Numbered from the stretch's first letter, positions 25,590 to 34,656 are shown. The stretch is DNA of 64,000 nucleotides from Methylophilus sp. TWE2 (GCF_001183865.1 NZ_CP012020.1:1240001-1304000), one strand, 5' to 3'. Program-made: numbers and translations. The notes: generated from the letters alone by a model not told the origin.

Positions 25590-26345
25590 ATTCAACATTC
25601 TTTTTCGCCCCTGGGCGAGTTACTTTTCTTCGCTTGCGCAGGGAACAATTTAGCATTTAAGCATTAGCTGAATTGATGAACGATTTATTTCGCCCTTACG
25701 GCGACCATTCTTTCTTATGCTTGTCCATAAGAAAGAAGGCAAAGAACAAGATACCCCAGCTTCCGCTTGTTTCCTGCGTTGCTCGGTTCAGGACTTTCGT
25801 CCGTTGCTTTGCCGGACTTAGGCATAAGCGCTCGCAGAACTCATCCTAGCGGCCTGCACAAATCGCAGTCCACCGCGGGATTCGGACAGCCGCTCGCCTG
25901 ATCTTATTTTGCCTGCGCTACTCGGCGCGGCAGATGGGGACCCTGAACACCCGATGAGCGTAACGATCCGTGGATTGAAGAAAGGAATTGGTGTTTTTCA
26001 ACGATCCAAACTTCAACGATGCGAGTTGGGCGAGATAAATCCCATCCCATCACCCTGAGTAGCGGAAACAAAGTAAGGGAGAAGGGAGCGACTGTCCTAG
26101 TCCCGCAGCAGCTCACGTTTTATGTGAGCTGCCAGGTCGAGTTTCGTGACCGCTTACTTTGTTGATAACTAAGACTGCGCAGCAGTCTGTTACGGCGTAG
26201 GCTAACTCGCGTATCGATGTTAAGCGTAGCGGCCGTAGCCAACAACGCAAGGGAGCCGCAAGGCCGCGATGGCGGGGTGTCGTCCTCTTTGGTTACTTTC
26301 TTGGGGACAAGCACCAGAAAGTAACTCGCCCAAAGGCGAAAAAAG
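25590..26345. repeat. Non-coding region bounded by inverted repeats
   Basis: Between folA and the decarboxylase gene, 25396-26441 holds no credible gene; the first 190 bp show nothing. From about 25595 a block begins with TTTTCGCCCCTGGGCGAGTT followed by ACTTTTCTT. It ends near 26290-26343 with the inverted counterpart (GAAAGTAACTCGCCCAAAGG then CGAAAAAAG). Inside lies a perfect 12-bp hairpin TTCTTTCTTATG/CATAAGAAAGAA with CTTGTC loop (25708-25737), and a second hairpin near 26291-26325 (GTTACTTTC/GAAAGTAAC). Such 'actttcttTgcttGtccaaagaaagt' cassettes recur between genes in many proteobacteria. The two open frames inside are chance products. It looks like a dispersed repeat of about 750 bp. 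Confidence 0.55.
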
Positions 26346-26441
26346 CTCTCCGTAAAATAGCAAAGGCAACCATTAAGTTGCCTTTGTTAAAGCTCGAGAG
26401 CAATGAAACTCAGTAAAAAGTAGCTGAGTGGAGTAAGAAGA

Positions 26442-28688
26442 TTAATCTTCCTGCTTCACGCAATCCACGTAATACACAGCTTTACCATCGACTATTTGCT
26501 TCACTAACCCATGGTTATCCGTCTCAAACCCAGGGAATTTCTCATTAAACTCACGTGCAAACTTGAGGTAGTTCACAATCACCTTATTAAAGCGTTCACC
26601 GGGAATCAGCAGCGGAATACCCGGCGGGTAGGGTGTTAACAGCACTGCCGTCACACGGCCTTCAAGGTCATCAATCGCTACGCGCTCAATTTTGCGGTGT
26701 GCCATTTTCGAGAAAGCGTCAGTCGGTTTCATGGCTGGGACCATGTCAGACAGGTACATTTCCGTCGTCAGGCGCGCCACGTCATTGGCTTTGTACACTT
26801 CGTGAATTTGTGTACACAAGTCTTTAAGACCGACACGTTCATAGCGCGGGTGTTTCTGCACAAACTCTGGCAACACTTTCCATAGCGGCTGGTTCTTGTC
26901 GTAGTCGTCTTTAAACTGTTGTAACGCGGCTACCATGGTATTCCAGCGGCCTTTGGTAATGCCGATAGTGAACATGATAAAGAATGAGTAGAGCCCCGTT
27001 TTTTCAACAATCACACCATGTTCTGACAGATATTTTGTCACAATAGCCGCCGGGATGCCGAACTCCTCAGAGAAGTCACCCTCTACATCAAGGCCAGGGG
27101 TAATAATGGTGGCTTTGATCGGGTCCAGCATGTTAAAGCCTTCGGCCAGGTTACCGAAACCGTGCCAGCGCTCATTGGCTTTGAGCATCCAGGCGTCGCG
27201 CTCTTCCAGGCCGTCTTCAGACAAATCAGTCGGGCCCCAGACTTTAAACCACCAGTCGGTGCCCCATTCTTCGTCCACCTTGCGCATGGCACGGCGGAAG
27301 TCCAAAGCTTCTTTGAGAGACTCTTCTACCAAAGCGGTACCGCCAGGGGCTTCCATCATGGCAGCGGCCACGTCGCAGCTGGCAATAATTGAGTATTGCG
27401 GGCTGGTGGAAGTATGCATGAGATAAGCTTCGTTAAACACGTCACGGTCCAGGCGGTTCTGGTCCGCATCCTGCACCAGAATCTGTGAGGCCTGGCTCAA
27501 CCCTGCCAGCAGTTTGTGCGTGGACTGGGTGGAGAACACCATGGATTCTTTACAGCGCGGACGGTCAGCGCCAATCGCATGGTAGTCACCATAAAAGTCA
27601 TGGAAGGTGGCATGTGGTAGCCAGGCTTCGTCAAAGTGCAGGGTGTCAATTTTGCCATCCAGCATTTCTTTGATTTCTTCGACGTTATACAAGACGCCGT
27701 CATAGGTAGATTGTGTGATGGTCAGCACGCGTGGTTTTGCATTTTTGTCGGTAGCAAAAGGGTTGCGCTCGATTTTTTTCTGAATGTTTTCCCAGGCGAA
27801 TTCACTTTTTGGGATAGGCCCGATAATGCCGAAATGGTTACGCGTCGGCATCAGGAATACTGGCACGGCACCCGTCATGATGATGGAATGCAATACGGAT
27901 TTATGGCAGTTGCGGTCAACCACCACAATGTCACCCGGTGCCACGGTTGAGTTCCAAACAATCTTGTTCGATGTTGAGGTGCCGTTAGTGACAAAGTACA
28001 AATGGTCGCAGTTGTAGATGCGCGCAGCGTTGCGTTCAGAAGCGGCCACCGGGCCGGTGTGATCCAGTAATTGGCCTAATTCATCCACCGCATTACACAC
28101 GTCTGCACGCAGCATGTTCTCGCCAAAAAACTGGTGGAACATCTGCCCGACAGGCGATTTCAGGAAGGCAACGCCACCGGAGTGACCAGGGCAATGCCAG
28201 GAGTAGGAGCCATCAGCCGCGTAATGAGTGAGTGCCTTGAAGAAGGGCGGTGGCAAGCTGTCCAGGTAGGCTTTGGCTTCGCGGATAATCAGGCGCGCCA
28301 CAAACTCAGGCGTGTCTTCATTCATATGGATAAAGCCGTGCAACTCGCGCAACACATCGTTAGGGATGTGGCGGCTGGTACGGGTTTCGCCATGCAGGAA
28401 AATGGGGATTTCCTCGTTGCGGTAGCGGATTTCCTGCACAAAGTTACGCAGTTGCTCAATGGCTTCCGGTTTCTCCTCAACGATTTCCTCATCATCAATC
28501 GACAGGATAAAGGCTGATGCACGGCTTTGCTGTTGCGCAAAAGACGTCAGGTCGCCGTAGCTGGTCACGCCCAGCACTTCCAGGCCCTCATCTTCGATGG
28601 CTTTCGCCAGCACACGGATGCCCAGGCCGGAAGAGTTCTCGGAGCGAAAGTCCTCGTCAATAATGACGATAGGGAATCTAAATTTCAT
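26442..28688 (-). CDS. Arginine/lysine/ornithine decarboxylase (fold-type I, PLP)
   Basis: This 748-residue enzyme has the three-part layout of inducible basic-amino-acid decarboxylases: an N-terminal response-regulator-like wing domain (PIVIIDEDFRSENSSG), a PLP core and a C-terminal domain. The core includes WHCPGHSGGVAFLKSPVGQ (about residues 164-182), VVVDRNCHKSVLHSIIMTGA (about 253-272), FDEAWLPHATFH, and the PLP lysine in STQSTHKLLAGLSQAS (about 395-410). It resembles AdiA most by eye, so arginine to agmatine is the leading guess; lysine or ornithine remain possible. AAAGGA precedes the ATG. It lies downstream of dcd on the same strand across a hairpin leader. Confidence 0.85.
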   Translation of the reverse strand: MKFRFPIVIIDEDFRSENSSGLGIRVLAKAIEDEGLEVLGVTSYGDLTSFAQQQSRASAFILSIDDEEIVEEKPEAIEQLRNFVQEIRYRNEEIPIFLHGETRTSRHIPNDVLRELHGFIHMNEDTPEFVARLIIREAKAYLDSLPPPFFKALTHYAADGSYSWHCPGHSGGVAFLKSPVGQMFHQFFGENMLRADVCNAVDELGQLLDHTGPVAASERNAARIYNCDHLYFVTNGTSTSNKIVWNSTVAPGDIVVVDRNCHKSVLHSIIMTGAVPVFLMPTRNHFGIIGPIPKSEFAWENIQKKIERNPFATDKNAKPRVLTITQSTYDGVLYNVEEIKEMLDGKIDTLHFDEAWLPHATFHDFYGDYHAIGADRPRCKESMVFSTQSTHKLLAGLSQASQILVQDADQNRLDRDVFNEAYLMHTSTSPQYSIIASCDVAAAMMEAPGGTALVEESLKEALDFRRAMRKVDEEWGTDWWFKVWGPTDLSEDGLEERDAWMLKANERWHGFGNLAEGFNMLDPIKATIITPGLDVEGDFSEEFGIPAAIVTKYLSEHGVIVEKTGLYSFFIMFTIGITKGRWNTMVAALQQFKDDYDKNQPLWKVLPEFVQKHPRYERVGLKDLCTQIHEVYKANDVARLTTEMYLSDMVPAMKPTDAFSKMAHRKIERVAIDDLEGRVTAVLLTPYPPGIPLLIPGERFNKVIVNYLKFAREFNEKFPGFETDNHGLVKQIVDGKAVYYVDCVKQED

Positions 28689-28720
28689 GCAATAAATCCT
28701 TTACCGCTAAAATCAAGACA

Positions 28721-28761
28721 CAAGGGCACAGAGAAAGCATTTGCTTTACACCGTGCCCTTG
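28721..28761 (-). other. Leader hairpin before the decarboxylase gene
   Basis: The 104-bp gap between dcd and the decarboxylase gene contains CAAGGGCAC/GTGCCCTTG, a perfect 9-bp outer stem, with an inner AAAGC/GCTTT stem and internal loop. It ends about 33 nt before the start codon. No T-run follows directly, so it is more likely an RNA processing or stability element, or a weak terminator for dcd, than a standard terminator. Confidence 0.4.
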
Positions 28762-28792
28762 GTGAATGTCAGGTTATTGTTCAATGTTGCCG

Positions 28793-29362
28793 TTATATTT
28801 TTGGCAAAGTCACGCCAGTTTGACCCTGGTATTTGCCACCACGGTCTTTGTAGCTCGTTTCACAGATTTCATCAGACTCCAGGAACAACACTTGCGCGCA
28901 GCCTTCGCCAGCATAAATTTTGGCGGGTAGCGGTGTGGTGTTGCTGAATTCAAGTGTGACATAACCTTCCCACTCTGGTTCAAAGGGGGTGACGTTGACG
29001 ATAATGCCGCAACGCGCATAAGTCGACTTGCCCAGGCATACAGTCAGTACAGAGCGAGGAATACGGAAATACTCTACCGTGCGCGCCAGTGCAAATGAGT
29101 TAGGGGGAATCACGCAATAGCCTTTGCCGGAGACCTCGACAAACGACTTCGGGTCAAATTGTTTAGGGTCGACAATCGTGCTGTTGATATTGGTAAATAC
29201 GCGGAATTCGTCAGCACAACGGATATCGTAGCCGTAAGAAGAGGTGCCATAAGACACAATCTTCTGGCCATTGGTCTCACGTACAAGCTTGGGCTCAAAC
29301 GGCTCAATCATGCCGTGTTGTTCAGCCATTCTGCGTATCCATTTGTCAGACTTAATGCTCAT
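28793..29362 (-). CDS. dcd: dCTP deaminase
   Basis: This 189-residue homotrimeric enzyme deaminates dCTP to dUTP, feeding thymidylate synthesis. It begins [20 protein letters not shown] and shows [20 protein letters not shown] (about residues 37-56), [13 protein letters not shown] with the catalytic-site arginine (about 89-101), and [20 protein letters not shown] (about 132-151) carrying the catalytic glutamate. Length is standard. A GGA lies before the ATG. It is separated from zwf upstream by a palindromic terminator. A nearby folA serves the same nucleotide pathway but is not in the same operon. Confidence 0.95.
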   Translation of the reverse strand: MSIKSDKWIRRMAEQHGMIEPFEPKLVRETNGQKIVSYGTSSYGYDIRCADEFRVFTNINSTIVDPKQFDPKSFVEVSGKGYCVIPPNSFALARTVEYFRIPRSVLTVCLGKSTYARCGIIVNVTPFEPEWEGYVTLEFSNTTPLPAKIYAGEGCAQVLFLESDEICETSYKDRGGKYQGQTGVTLPKI

Positions 29363-29404
29363 TCCGATATCCAGTCACTCGCGCTAAAGCGTATGTAATA
29401 AAGA

Positions 29405-29433
29405 GAAAAAAGCGGAGTTTAAACTCCGCTTTT
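29405..29433 (-). terminator. Terminator after zwf
   Basis: The perfect palindrome AAAAGCGGAGTTTAAACTCC continued by GCTTTT has T-runs on both strands, the longer one (six T) on the minus strand. It lies between the zwf stop and the dcd start, both on the minus strand, and so ends the zwf transcript. Confidence 0.85.
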
Positions 29434-29512
29434 AGTGAGTGCAAATAATAACAACAAAAGCTGCTAAATTTGCAAATTATTTATGAATTTTTAGCGATAG
29501 GTGCAACGTGGC

Positions 29513-30991
29513 CTAAAACTTGTCGCCGCCCAGTTCAATGCTGTAACGCCAGAACTGGTCTTCACCTTCAAAAATCACTTTGGATTCAATCGGATCACGG
29601 CTGCCAGCAGGATACTGAAGCACAGGGCGCTTGTCTTCCGCCCAAGCTTTCACGACTGGGTCGACCAGGCGCCATTGTGCTTCAGCTTCAGAAATATGCA
29701 GGTAGTTGGAGTTGTCACCTTGCATCAGGTTCAGCAAGAGGGCTTCGTAGGCATCTACGGAGTCGTCGCTATCCCAACGGTTAGCTGCATCCAACTGGAT
29801 GGTACGTGTTTGCACGTCCAGGCCAGGAATCTTGGACTGGATTTCCAGCTTGATACACTCGCGAGGCTGGATGCCGATAATGAGCCAGTTCTGGTCCTGG
29901 TCATTGATTTGCAAAGGTGCCTTCTTGAAGCGGATGGAAATGCGTGTGTCGGCTTCGTGCAGGCGTTTTGCCGTACGGATATAGAACGGTACACCTTTCC
30001 AGCGCGGATTATCGATAAACAGTTTCAACGCCGCATAGGTTTCAACGACGCTGTCCTTGTTGCCTAATTCTTCCAGGTAGCCAGGGACTTTTTCGCCGTT
30101 GATTTCGCCAGCAGCGTATTGTGCACGGAATGCGTGTTTTTCCAGCTCTTTAACGGGAATTGGGCGAATTTCTTCAAGCAATTTGATTTTCGCATCACGC
30201 ACGCCTTCAGGAGACAGGTCTTTTGGCTGCTCCATGGCGGTTAAAGCCAATGTTTGCAAAATATGGCTTTGCAGCATGTCACGCAATGCGCCAGTGCTGT
30301 CATAGAACTGTGTACGGTCGCCTACACCCAGCATTTCGGTGTTGGTGATTTGTACGTGGTCGATATACTGGTTGTTCCAGATCGGCTCCAGCACCGTATT
30401 GGTAAAGCGCTGCAGCAAAATATTCTGCAAGGCAGATTTACCCAGGTAGTGGTCGATACGGTAGATTTGGCTTTCTTTGAGGTGCTTGGTGATCGCAGCC
30501 TGCAGCTCTTTCGCAGATGGCAGGTCCGTACCGAATGGTTTCTCGATCACTACACGGCGCCAGTATTTGTCTTCTTGAGTCAGGCCAACATTTGCCAGGG
30601 ATTCCACCACTGGGGCAAAGTCAACGGGACGTACAGACAGGAAGTAAGCCAGGTTCTGCGGGAAGGTTTTTTCGTCACTCAGGGTCGCTTTCAGTTTTTT
30701 GAAAGCGTCTGGATCTGTCGGCGGGTTGGCATGATAGAAGTTACGGGCGATAAAGCGCTCGAACACTTTCTGGTCGTAGCCTTTTTTGAATTTGGTATCC
30801 AGCATGGATTTGATGTCTGCACGCCAGGCGTCCAGATCAACCACTTGGCGGCCAACGCCGATAATTTTCATGTCATCAGGCAAGCGGCCCAGCATGTCTA
30901 GCCTGAACAAACCAGGATATAGTTTTACGCGGGCCAGGTTGCCACTCGCGCCAAACAATACCAGGGTGCATGGATCAATTTTATTCGTCAT
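29513..30991 (-). CDS. zwf: Glucose-6-phosphate 1-dehydrogenase
   Basis: This 492-residue enzyme oxidises glucose-6-phosphate to 6-phosphogluconolactone. It has the Rossmann start TLVLFGASGNLARVKLYPGL (about residues 9-28; the typical GASGDL has N in place of D), and the active-site peptide RIDHYLGKSALQNIL (about 176-190) with the catalytic His-Asp dyad and substrate lysine. EKPFG (about 151-155) is also present. In methylotrophs this is the entry to the cyclic oxidation of formaldehyde through the RuMP pathway. It lies downstream of gnd, separated by a terminator and its own leader, with AAGG before the ATG. Confidence 0.95.
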   Translation of the reverse strand: MTNKIDPCTLVLFGASGNLARVKLYPGLFRLDMLGRLPDDMKIIGVGRQVVDLDAWRADIKSMLDTKFKKGYDQKVFERFIARNFYHANPPTDPDAFKKLKATLSDEKTFPQNLAYFLSVRPVDFAPVVESLANVGLTQEDKYWRRVVIEKPFGTDLPSAKELQAAITKHLKESQIYRIDHYLGKSALQNILLQRFTNTVLEPIWNNQYIDHVQITNTEMLGVGDRTQFYDSTGALRDMLQSHILQTLALTAMEQPKDLSPEGVRDAKIKLLEEIRPIPVKELEKHAFRAQYAAGEINGEKVPGYLEELGNKDSVVETYAALKLFIDNPRWKGVPFYIRTAKRLHEADTRISIRFKKAPLQINDQDQNWLIIGIQPRECIKLEIQSKIPGLDVQTRTIQLDAANRWDSDDSVDAYEALLLNLMQGDNSNYLHISEAEAQWRLVDPVVKAWAEDKRPVLQYPAGSRDPIESKVIFEGEDQFWRYSIELGGDKF

Positions 30992-31018
30992 TTCTAACCT
31001 TAAGATAAAAATGTAAAC

Positions 31019-31039
31019 GGGAAAGGGCAGGCCTTTCCC
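31019..31039 (-). other. Hairpin in the zwf leader
   Basis: A perfect 8-bp stem GGGAAAGG/CCTTTCCC with 5-nt loop lies about 28 nt before the zwf start and is followed on the minus strand by GTTTACATTTTTAT. It could be an attenuator or an mRNA-stability element; the T-run is interrupted, so full termination is doubtful. Confidence 0.4.
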
Positions 31040-31094
31040 ATATGTCTGTTAATTAAACTAGTTAGTTCTAACAGTGTGCGCAAGTCATTAAGCA

Positions 31095-31120
31095 AAAAGC
31101 CTCCCATCACGAGAGGCTTA
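31095..31120 (-). terminator. Intrinsic terminator after gnd
   Basis: On the minus strand AAGCCTC pairs with GAGGCTT, followed by TTTTTGCTT, 8-33 bp after the gnd stop. It separates gnd from zwf. Confidence 0.85.
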
Positions 31121-31127
31121 TTCTGAA

Positions 31128-32033
31128 TTACTTGGTTTTAACTGCGTGGCCACCAAATGCATTACGCATCAGTGACAACAGTTTGTAGCTGTAACCTTTG
31201 GAGTCCTGGCTGCGGAAACGGGCTTGCAATGCAACAGTCAATACTGGCGCAGCAACACCTTGTTCAACCGCTTCAACCACTGTCCAGCGGCCTTCGCCGG
31301 AGTCAGCAACATAAGGAGCGATGGCTTCCAGCTTCTGGTCACCTTTCAATGCTTCAGCAGTCAGATCCAGCAACCAGCTGCGAACGACGGAGCCATGACG
31401 CCACAATTCAGTGATTTGCGCCAGATCCAGGTTGAAGTCTTCTTTACCTTTGATCAGGTCCAGACCTTCGGCAAACGCTTGCATCATGCCGTATTCGATA
31501 CCGTTATGGATCATTTTTGTGAAGTGGCCGGAGCCGACTGGACCCACGTGTGCCCAACCACGGTCTGCGTGCGTCAGTGCCTGAGCGTAAGGTGCCAATA
31601 CATCTGCATATTGTTTTTCACCGCCGTACATCAGGCAGTAGCCGTTTTCCAGGCCCCAAACACCGCCAGAAGTACCGCAATCGATAAAGCCGATACCGTG
31701 CTCAGCCAACATTGCACCGCGACGCTGACTGTGTTTGTAGTTGGAGTTGCCGCCATCGACGATGATGTCGCCTTTGTTCAGCATTGGAATCAAATCTTTG
31801 ATTTGATTTTCGGTGATTTCGCCAGCAGGCAACATCAGCCAGACAATTTTTTGGCCTTCGAGTTTGCTTACAGCATCCGCCACAGAGGTTGCCGCTTCCA
31901 TGCCTTCTTCTTTAACCAGTCTGTTAACGAATTCGGTGTTGAAGTCAAAGCCAACTACGTTGATTTTGTGACGCAGCAAGCGTGCAGCCATGTTGCCGCC
32001 CATTTTGCCCAAGCCAATCATTGCTAATTTCAT
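31128..32033 (-). CDS. gnd: 6-phosphogluconate dehydrogenase, decarboxylating (short form)
   Basis: This 301-residue enzyme oxidises 6-phosphogluconate to ribulose-5-phosphate and CO2. It starts MKLAMIGLGKMGGNMAARLL (Rossmann GxGxxG). Family segments include IVDGGNSNYKHSQRRGAMLA (about residues 89-108), IDCGTSGGVWGLENGYCLM (about 116-134) and VGSGHFTKMIHNGIEYGMMQ (about 160-179) with the catalytic lysine. At about 300 residues it is the short GntZ/YqeC-type rather than the 470-residue form, a type often NAD-linked. The ATG at 32033 has AGGA 11 nt before it; an upstream frame extension to 32090 is not credible. It is divergent from pgl. Confidence 0.93.
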   Translation of the reverse strand: MKLAMIGLGKMGGNMAARLLRHKINVVGFDFNTEFVNRLVKEEGMEAATSVADAVSKLEGQKIVWLMLPAGEITENQIKDLIPMLNKGDIIVDGGNSNYKHSQRRGAMLAEHGIGFIDCGTSGGVWGLENGYCLMYGGEKQYADVLAPYAQALTHADRGWAHVGPVGSGHFTKMIHNGIEYGMMQAFAEGLDLIKGKEDFNLDLAQITELWRHGSVVRSWLLDLTAEALKGDQKLEAIAPYVADSGEGRWTVVEAVEQGVAAPVLTVALQARFRSQDSKGYSYKLLSLMRNAFGGHAVKTK

Positions 32034-32216
32034 TCGGATTTTCCTATGGTATGAGGATAGTTTAAGAGACACCCATCTTTTGGATGGCATGAACCCGATC
32101 AGTGCTTCGGATAATTTTGCAGAATTATCATGTCGAGTCAGCTATAATTATAGCAAATGCCGTTACGCACTAAAAGGCTGCGCGCGCTTTTTTGTATTGT
32201 TTTTTACAGGTTTTCT

Positions 32217-32903
32217 ATGTCTTTGAATGCTCAAACCCGTTGGCTCACATTTCAATCCCAGCAAGAAATTAATCAAGCTGCCTTGAACAGAATTTTGGCT
32301 GCTGCTGATGCGGCAATTGCCAAATATGGCAGCTTTCTCATTGTATTGGCTGGTGGCAGTACCCCAAAAGCCGTTTATCAGTTGCTGGCAAAGGCTAATG
32401 CCGACTGGGCTAACTGGCATGTGTATCACAATGATGACCGCTGCTTGCCGGTCGATCATGCCGAACGCAATAGCAAGATGGCGCGGGACGCCTGGCTGAG
32501 CCATGTGCCTATTCCAGAAAATCAGATTCACGATATTCCTGCCGAGCTGGGCAATGTGGAAGGCGCCAAAGCCTACGCCCAAACCCTCAAAGGAGTGCGT
32601 ACTTTTGACCTGGTGATTCTTGGCTTGGGTGAAGATGGCCATACGGCTAGCTTGTTCCCTGGTCATGCGGTCGATAACTCTGCTGATGCAGTTCCCGTGT
32701 TTAATTCGCCCAAGCCGCCCGCGGACCGAATTACCATTAGCCAAAACCGTTTGAACAATTCGCACGAAGTCATGTTCCTGGTGACCGGGGCAGGCAAACA
32801 AGAGGCGGTCGATCAGTGGCGTAGCGGGGTTGCAATCCCGGCAACATTGATTCAATCACCCAATGGTGTGGATGTCTATTGTTTTGGTGTCGAGTTGAAA
32901 TAG
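32217..32903 (+). CDS. pgl: 6-phosphogluconolactonase
   Basis: This 228-residue DevB-type enzyme hydrolyses 6-phosphogluconolactone, the step between Zwf and Gnd. It has FLIVLAGGSTPKAVYQLLA (about residues 39-57, sugar-phosphate loop), VYHNDDRCLPVDHAERNSKM (about 70-89) and LVILGLGEDGHTASLFPGH (about 137-155), all diagnostic of the NagB/DevB group. The ATG at 32217 gives the usual length; an in-frame upstream ATG at 32157 is rejected. A TATAAT lies at 32143-32148, but I see no matching -35. With gnd divergent beside it and zwf next, the three genes form an oxidative RuMP/pentose-phosphate locus. Confidence 0.93.
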   Translation: MSLNAQTRWLTFQSQQEINQAALNRILAAADAAIAKYGSFLIVLAGGSTPKAVYQLLAKANADWANWHVYHNDDRCLPVDHAERNSKMARDAWLSHVPIPENQIHDIPAELGNVEGAKAYAQTLKGVRTFDLVILGLGEDGHTASLFPGHAVDNSADAVPVFNSPKPPADRITISQNRLNNSHEVMFLVTGAGKQEAVDQWRSGVAIPATLIQSPNGVDVYCFGVELK

Positions 32904-32910
32904 ACACTGC

Positions 32911-32946
32911 CCAATAAAAAAGCGCCGACAGGCGCTTTTTTATTGG
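32911..32946. terminator. Perfect bidirectional terminator
   Basis: A 16-bp perfect stem, CCAATAAAAAAGCGCC pairing with GGCGCTTTTTTATTGG around a GACA loop, gives six Ts in both directions. It lies between the convergent pgl and DUF1003 genes, and the DUF1003 stop codon (32940-32942) falls inside its right arm. Confidence 0.93.
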
Positions 32947-33497
32947 GGCTTTCCGGCTAATAGTTTTTCCAGCAAGCTGATTTGCTGTTGCTGTAAACCA
33001 ATCAGTTCCTGCCATTGCTGTTCTCGCAAGTGATCCATTTTTTCGTGCAACAACAATATTTCCAACTCTGCTTTTAAATTCACTTCATAGTCATGCTCGG
33101 CTTGCTGGCGGTCAATTTCTGCCTGGCGGTTTTGTGACATGAGGATAATCGGTGCCTGGATTGAAGCCAGCATGGACATGAACAGGTTGAGCAAAATATA
33201 GGGGTAGGGATCAAACGCGTTGCCATATCGCAACAGGATGACCGAGTTGAGAATGACCCAGCCCACCAAGACGAGCATAAACACGAAAATAAAGGCCCAG
33301 GAGCCGCCGAAGCGTGCCATGGCATCGGCGGCACGTTGACCTCGGCTCAATGTTTCCTGGGTGGGGGGTGCAGCCAGGTTACGCGAAACCGGGTGGCGTT
33401 CGGTAACATGGCGTGCCACCCGTTGCATATGCTCATCCATCGCTTCGTATTGCGCACCCATCAGGCCTTCAGCAATATGGTGTTCGCGGAGTGTCAT
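32940..33497 (-). CDS. DUF1003 membrane protein
   Basis: This 185-residue protein matches the DUF1003 family: two membrane helices (about residues 67-88, WAFIFVFMLVLVGWVILNSV; and about 98-116, PYPYILLNLFMSMLASIQAP), then MSQNRQAEIDRQQAEHDYEV, the conserved QNRQ...RxxxxxxxDYxVN stretch. A coiled-coil, glutamine-rich C-terminus follows (about 145-185). Its function is not known. It precedes the Mrp gene in location but not transcription: Mrp ends 26 bp upstream of its start, both on the minus strand, so they may be co-transcribed. Confidence 0.85.
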   Translation of the reverse strand: MTLREHHIAEGLMGAQYEAMDEHMQRVARHVTERHPVSRNLAAPPTQETLSRGQRAADAMARFGGSWAFIFVFMLVLVGWVILNSVILLRYGNAFDPYPYILLNLFMSMLASIQAPIILMSQNRQAEIDRQQAEHDYEVNLKAELEILLLHEKMDHLREQQWQELIGLQQQQISLLEKLLAGKPQ

Positions 33498-33522
33498 ACG
33501 CAGCTTCTTTCAGGGGGGGTAT

Positions 33523-34611
33523 TCAGGTTTTCTGGATCACAATGTTAGGAAACTTGGCGCTGTGGTCCAGGCTGGCAATGGCGATTTTGCTCGCCGCTTT
33601 GCGTGCAATCTCTTTATAAGTATTCGCAATCGCGCTTTCCGGGTGTGCAACCACGGTAGGCTGGCCGCCATCTGCCTGCATGCGGATGCTCATATCCAAG
33701 GGCAAACTGCCGAGTAAATCTACGTTGTAATCTTTAGCCATGAGCGCGCCACCACCGGCACCAAAAATATGTTCTTCATGGCCGCAATTGGAGCAGATAT
33801 GCGTGCTCATGTTTTCGACGATGCCCAGGATAGGGATGCCGACTTTCTCAAACATTTTCAAGCCTTTGCGCGCATCAAGCAAGGCAATGTCTTGTGGCGT
33901 CGTGACAATGATCGCACCTGTCACAGGAATTTTTTGTGCCAGTGTTAATTGAATGTCACCCGTGCCCGGTGGCAGGTCTATGACTAGATAATCGAGGTCT
34001 TGCCAGCGCGTATCGCGTAATAGTTGTTCTAAAGCGCCAGTCACCATGGGGCCGCGCCAAACCATAGGTGTATCTGTATCCACCAAAAAACCGATGCTCA
34101 TGGCCTGAATGCCATGCGCACGCATGGGTTCTATGCTTTTGCCATCGGCGCTGTCAGGGCGGCCGGAAATACCCAGCATCTGTGGCTGGCTGGGGCCGTA
34201 GATATCGGCATCTAGCAGGCCCACAGTCGCTCCCTCTGCGGCTAGCGCCAGTGCCAGGTTGACGGAGGTGGTGGATTTGCCCACGCCACCTTTGCCGGAA
34301 GCCACCGCAATCACGTTTTTCACATTGGGCAGCAAATTGACGCCGCGTTGCACGCTGTGCGCAACAATACGACAACCCACATTGACGGTGACCTTGCCTA
34401 TGCCTTCAATACTGCTCAAGGCCTCAGACACTTGCTTGCGGATCACCTCCAGTTGTGTTTGGGCCGGATAGCCCAGCACCACATCCAGACTGACGTCGTT
34501 ACCATTTATCTGGATATTTTTAATAGATTTTCCACTGATAAAGTCTTTGCCGGTATTTGGGTCTATGCAAAGTTTTAGGGTGCTTTGAATCAATAATTCG
34601 CTGATGGCCAT
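33523..34611 (-). CDS. apbC: Iron-sulfur cluster carrier protein Mrp/ApbC
   Basis: This 362-residue P-loop ATPase carries 4Fe-4S clusters to target enzymes. An N-terminal DUF59/MIP18-like domain (residues 1 to about 85) precedes a deviant Walker A, VASGKGGVGKSTTSVNLALA (about 103-122), the segment LLDADIYGPSQPQMLG, and Walker B-like DLPPGTGDIQLTLAQ. The bridging CxxC for the dimer cluster appears as CSNCGHEEHIFG near residue 278. It is the common gene order upstream of metG in some betaproteobacteria, but here metG is 17 kb away. The cbb3 and radical SAM enzymes of this window would be typical clients of Fe-S supply. Confidence 0.93.
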   Translation of the reverse strand: MAISELLIQSTLKLCIDPNTGKDFISGKSIKNIQINGNDVSLDVVLGYPAQTQLEVIRKQVSEALSSIEGIGKVTVNVGCRIVAHSVQRGVNLLPNVKNVIAVASGKGGVGKSTTSVNLALALAAEGATVGLLDADIYGPSQPQMLGISGRPDSADGKSIEPMRAHGIQAMSIGFLVDTDTPMVWRGPMVTGALEQLLRDTRWQDLDYLVIDLPPGTGDIQLTLAQKIPVTGAIIVTTPQDIALLDARKGLKMFEKVGIPILGIVENMSTHICSNCGHEEHIFGAGGGALMAKDYNVDLLGSLPLDMSIRMQADGGQPTVVAHPESAIANTYKEIARKAASKIAIASLDHSAKFPNIVIQKT

Positions 34612-34656
34612 GCCTGAGATCCCTGCGGTAATGCCTGACTAATTAGATCGGGTATT

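Noticed and set aside
25904-26314. Two minus-strand ORFs of 70 and 64 codons between folA and the decarboxylase
   Set aside because: They lie within the repeat-like block, are rich in Arg/Ser/Pro without domain features, and lack ribosome sites.
31224-32027. Long plus-strand ORF opposite gnd, and similar long antisense ORFs opposite zwf (30254-30901) and dnaB (3652-4380)
   Set aside because: They are shadows of clearly functional genes, caused by codon bias, and show no recognisable domain.
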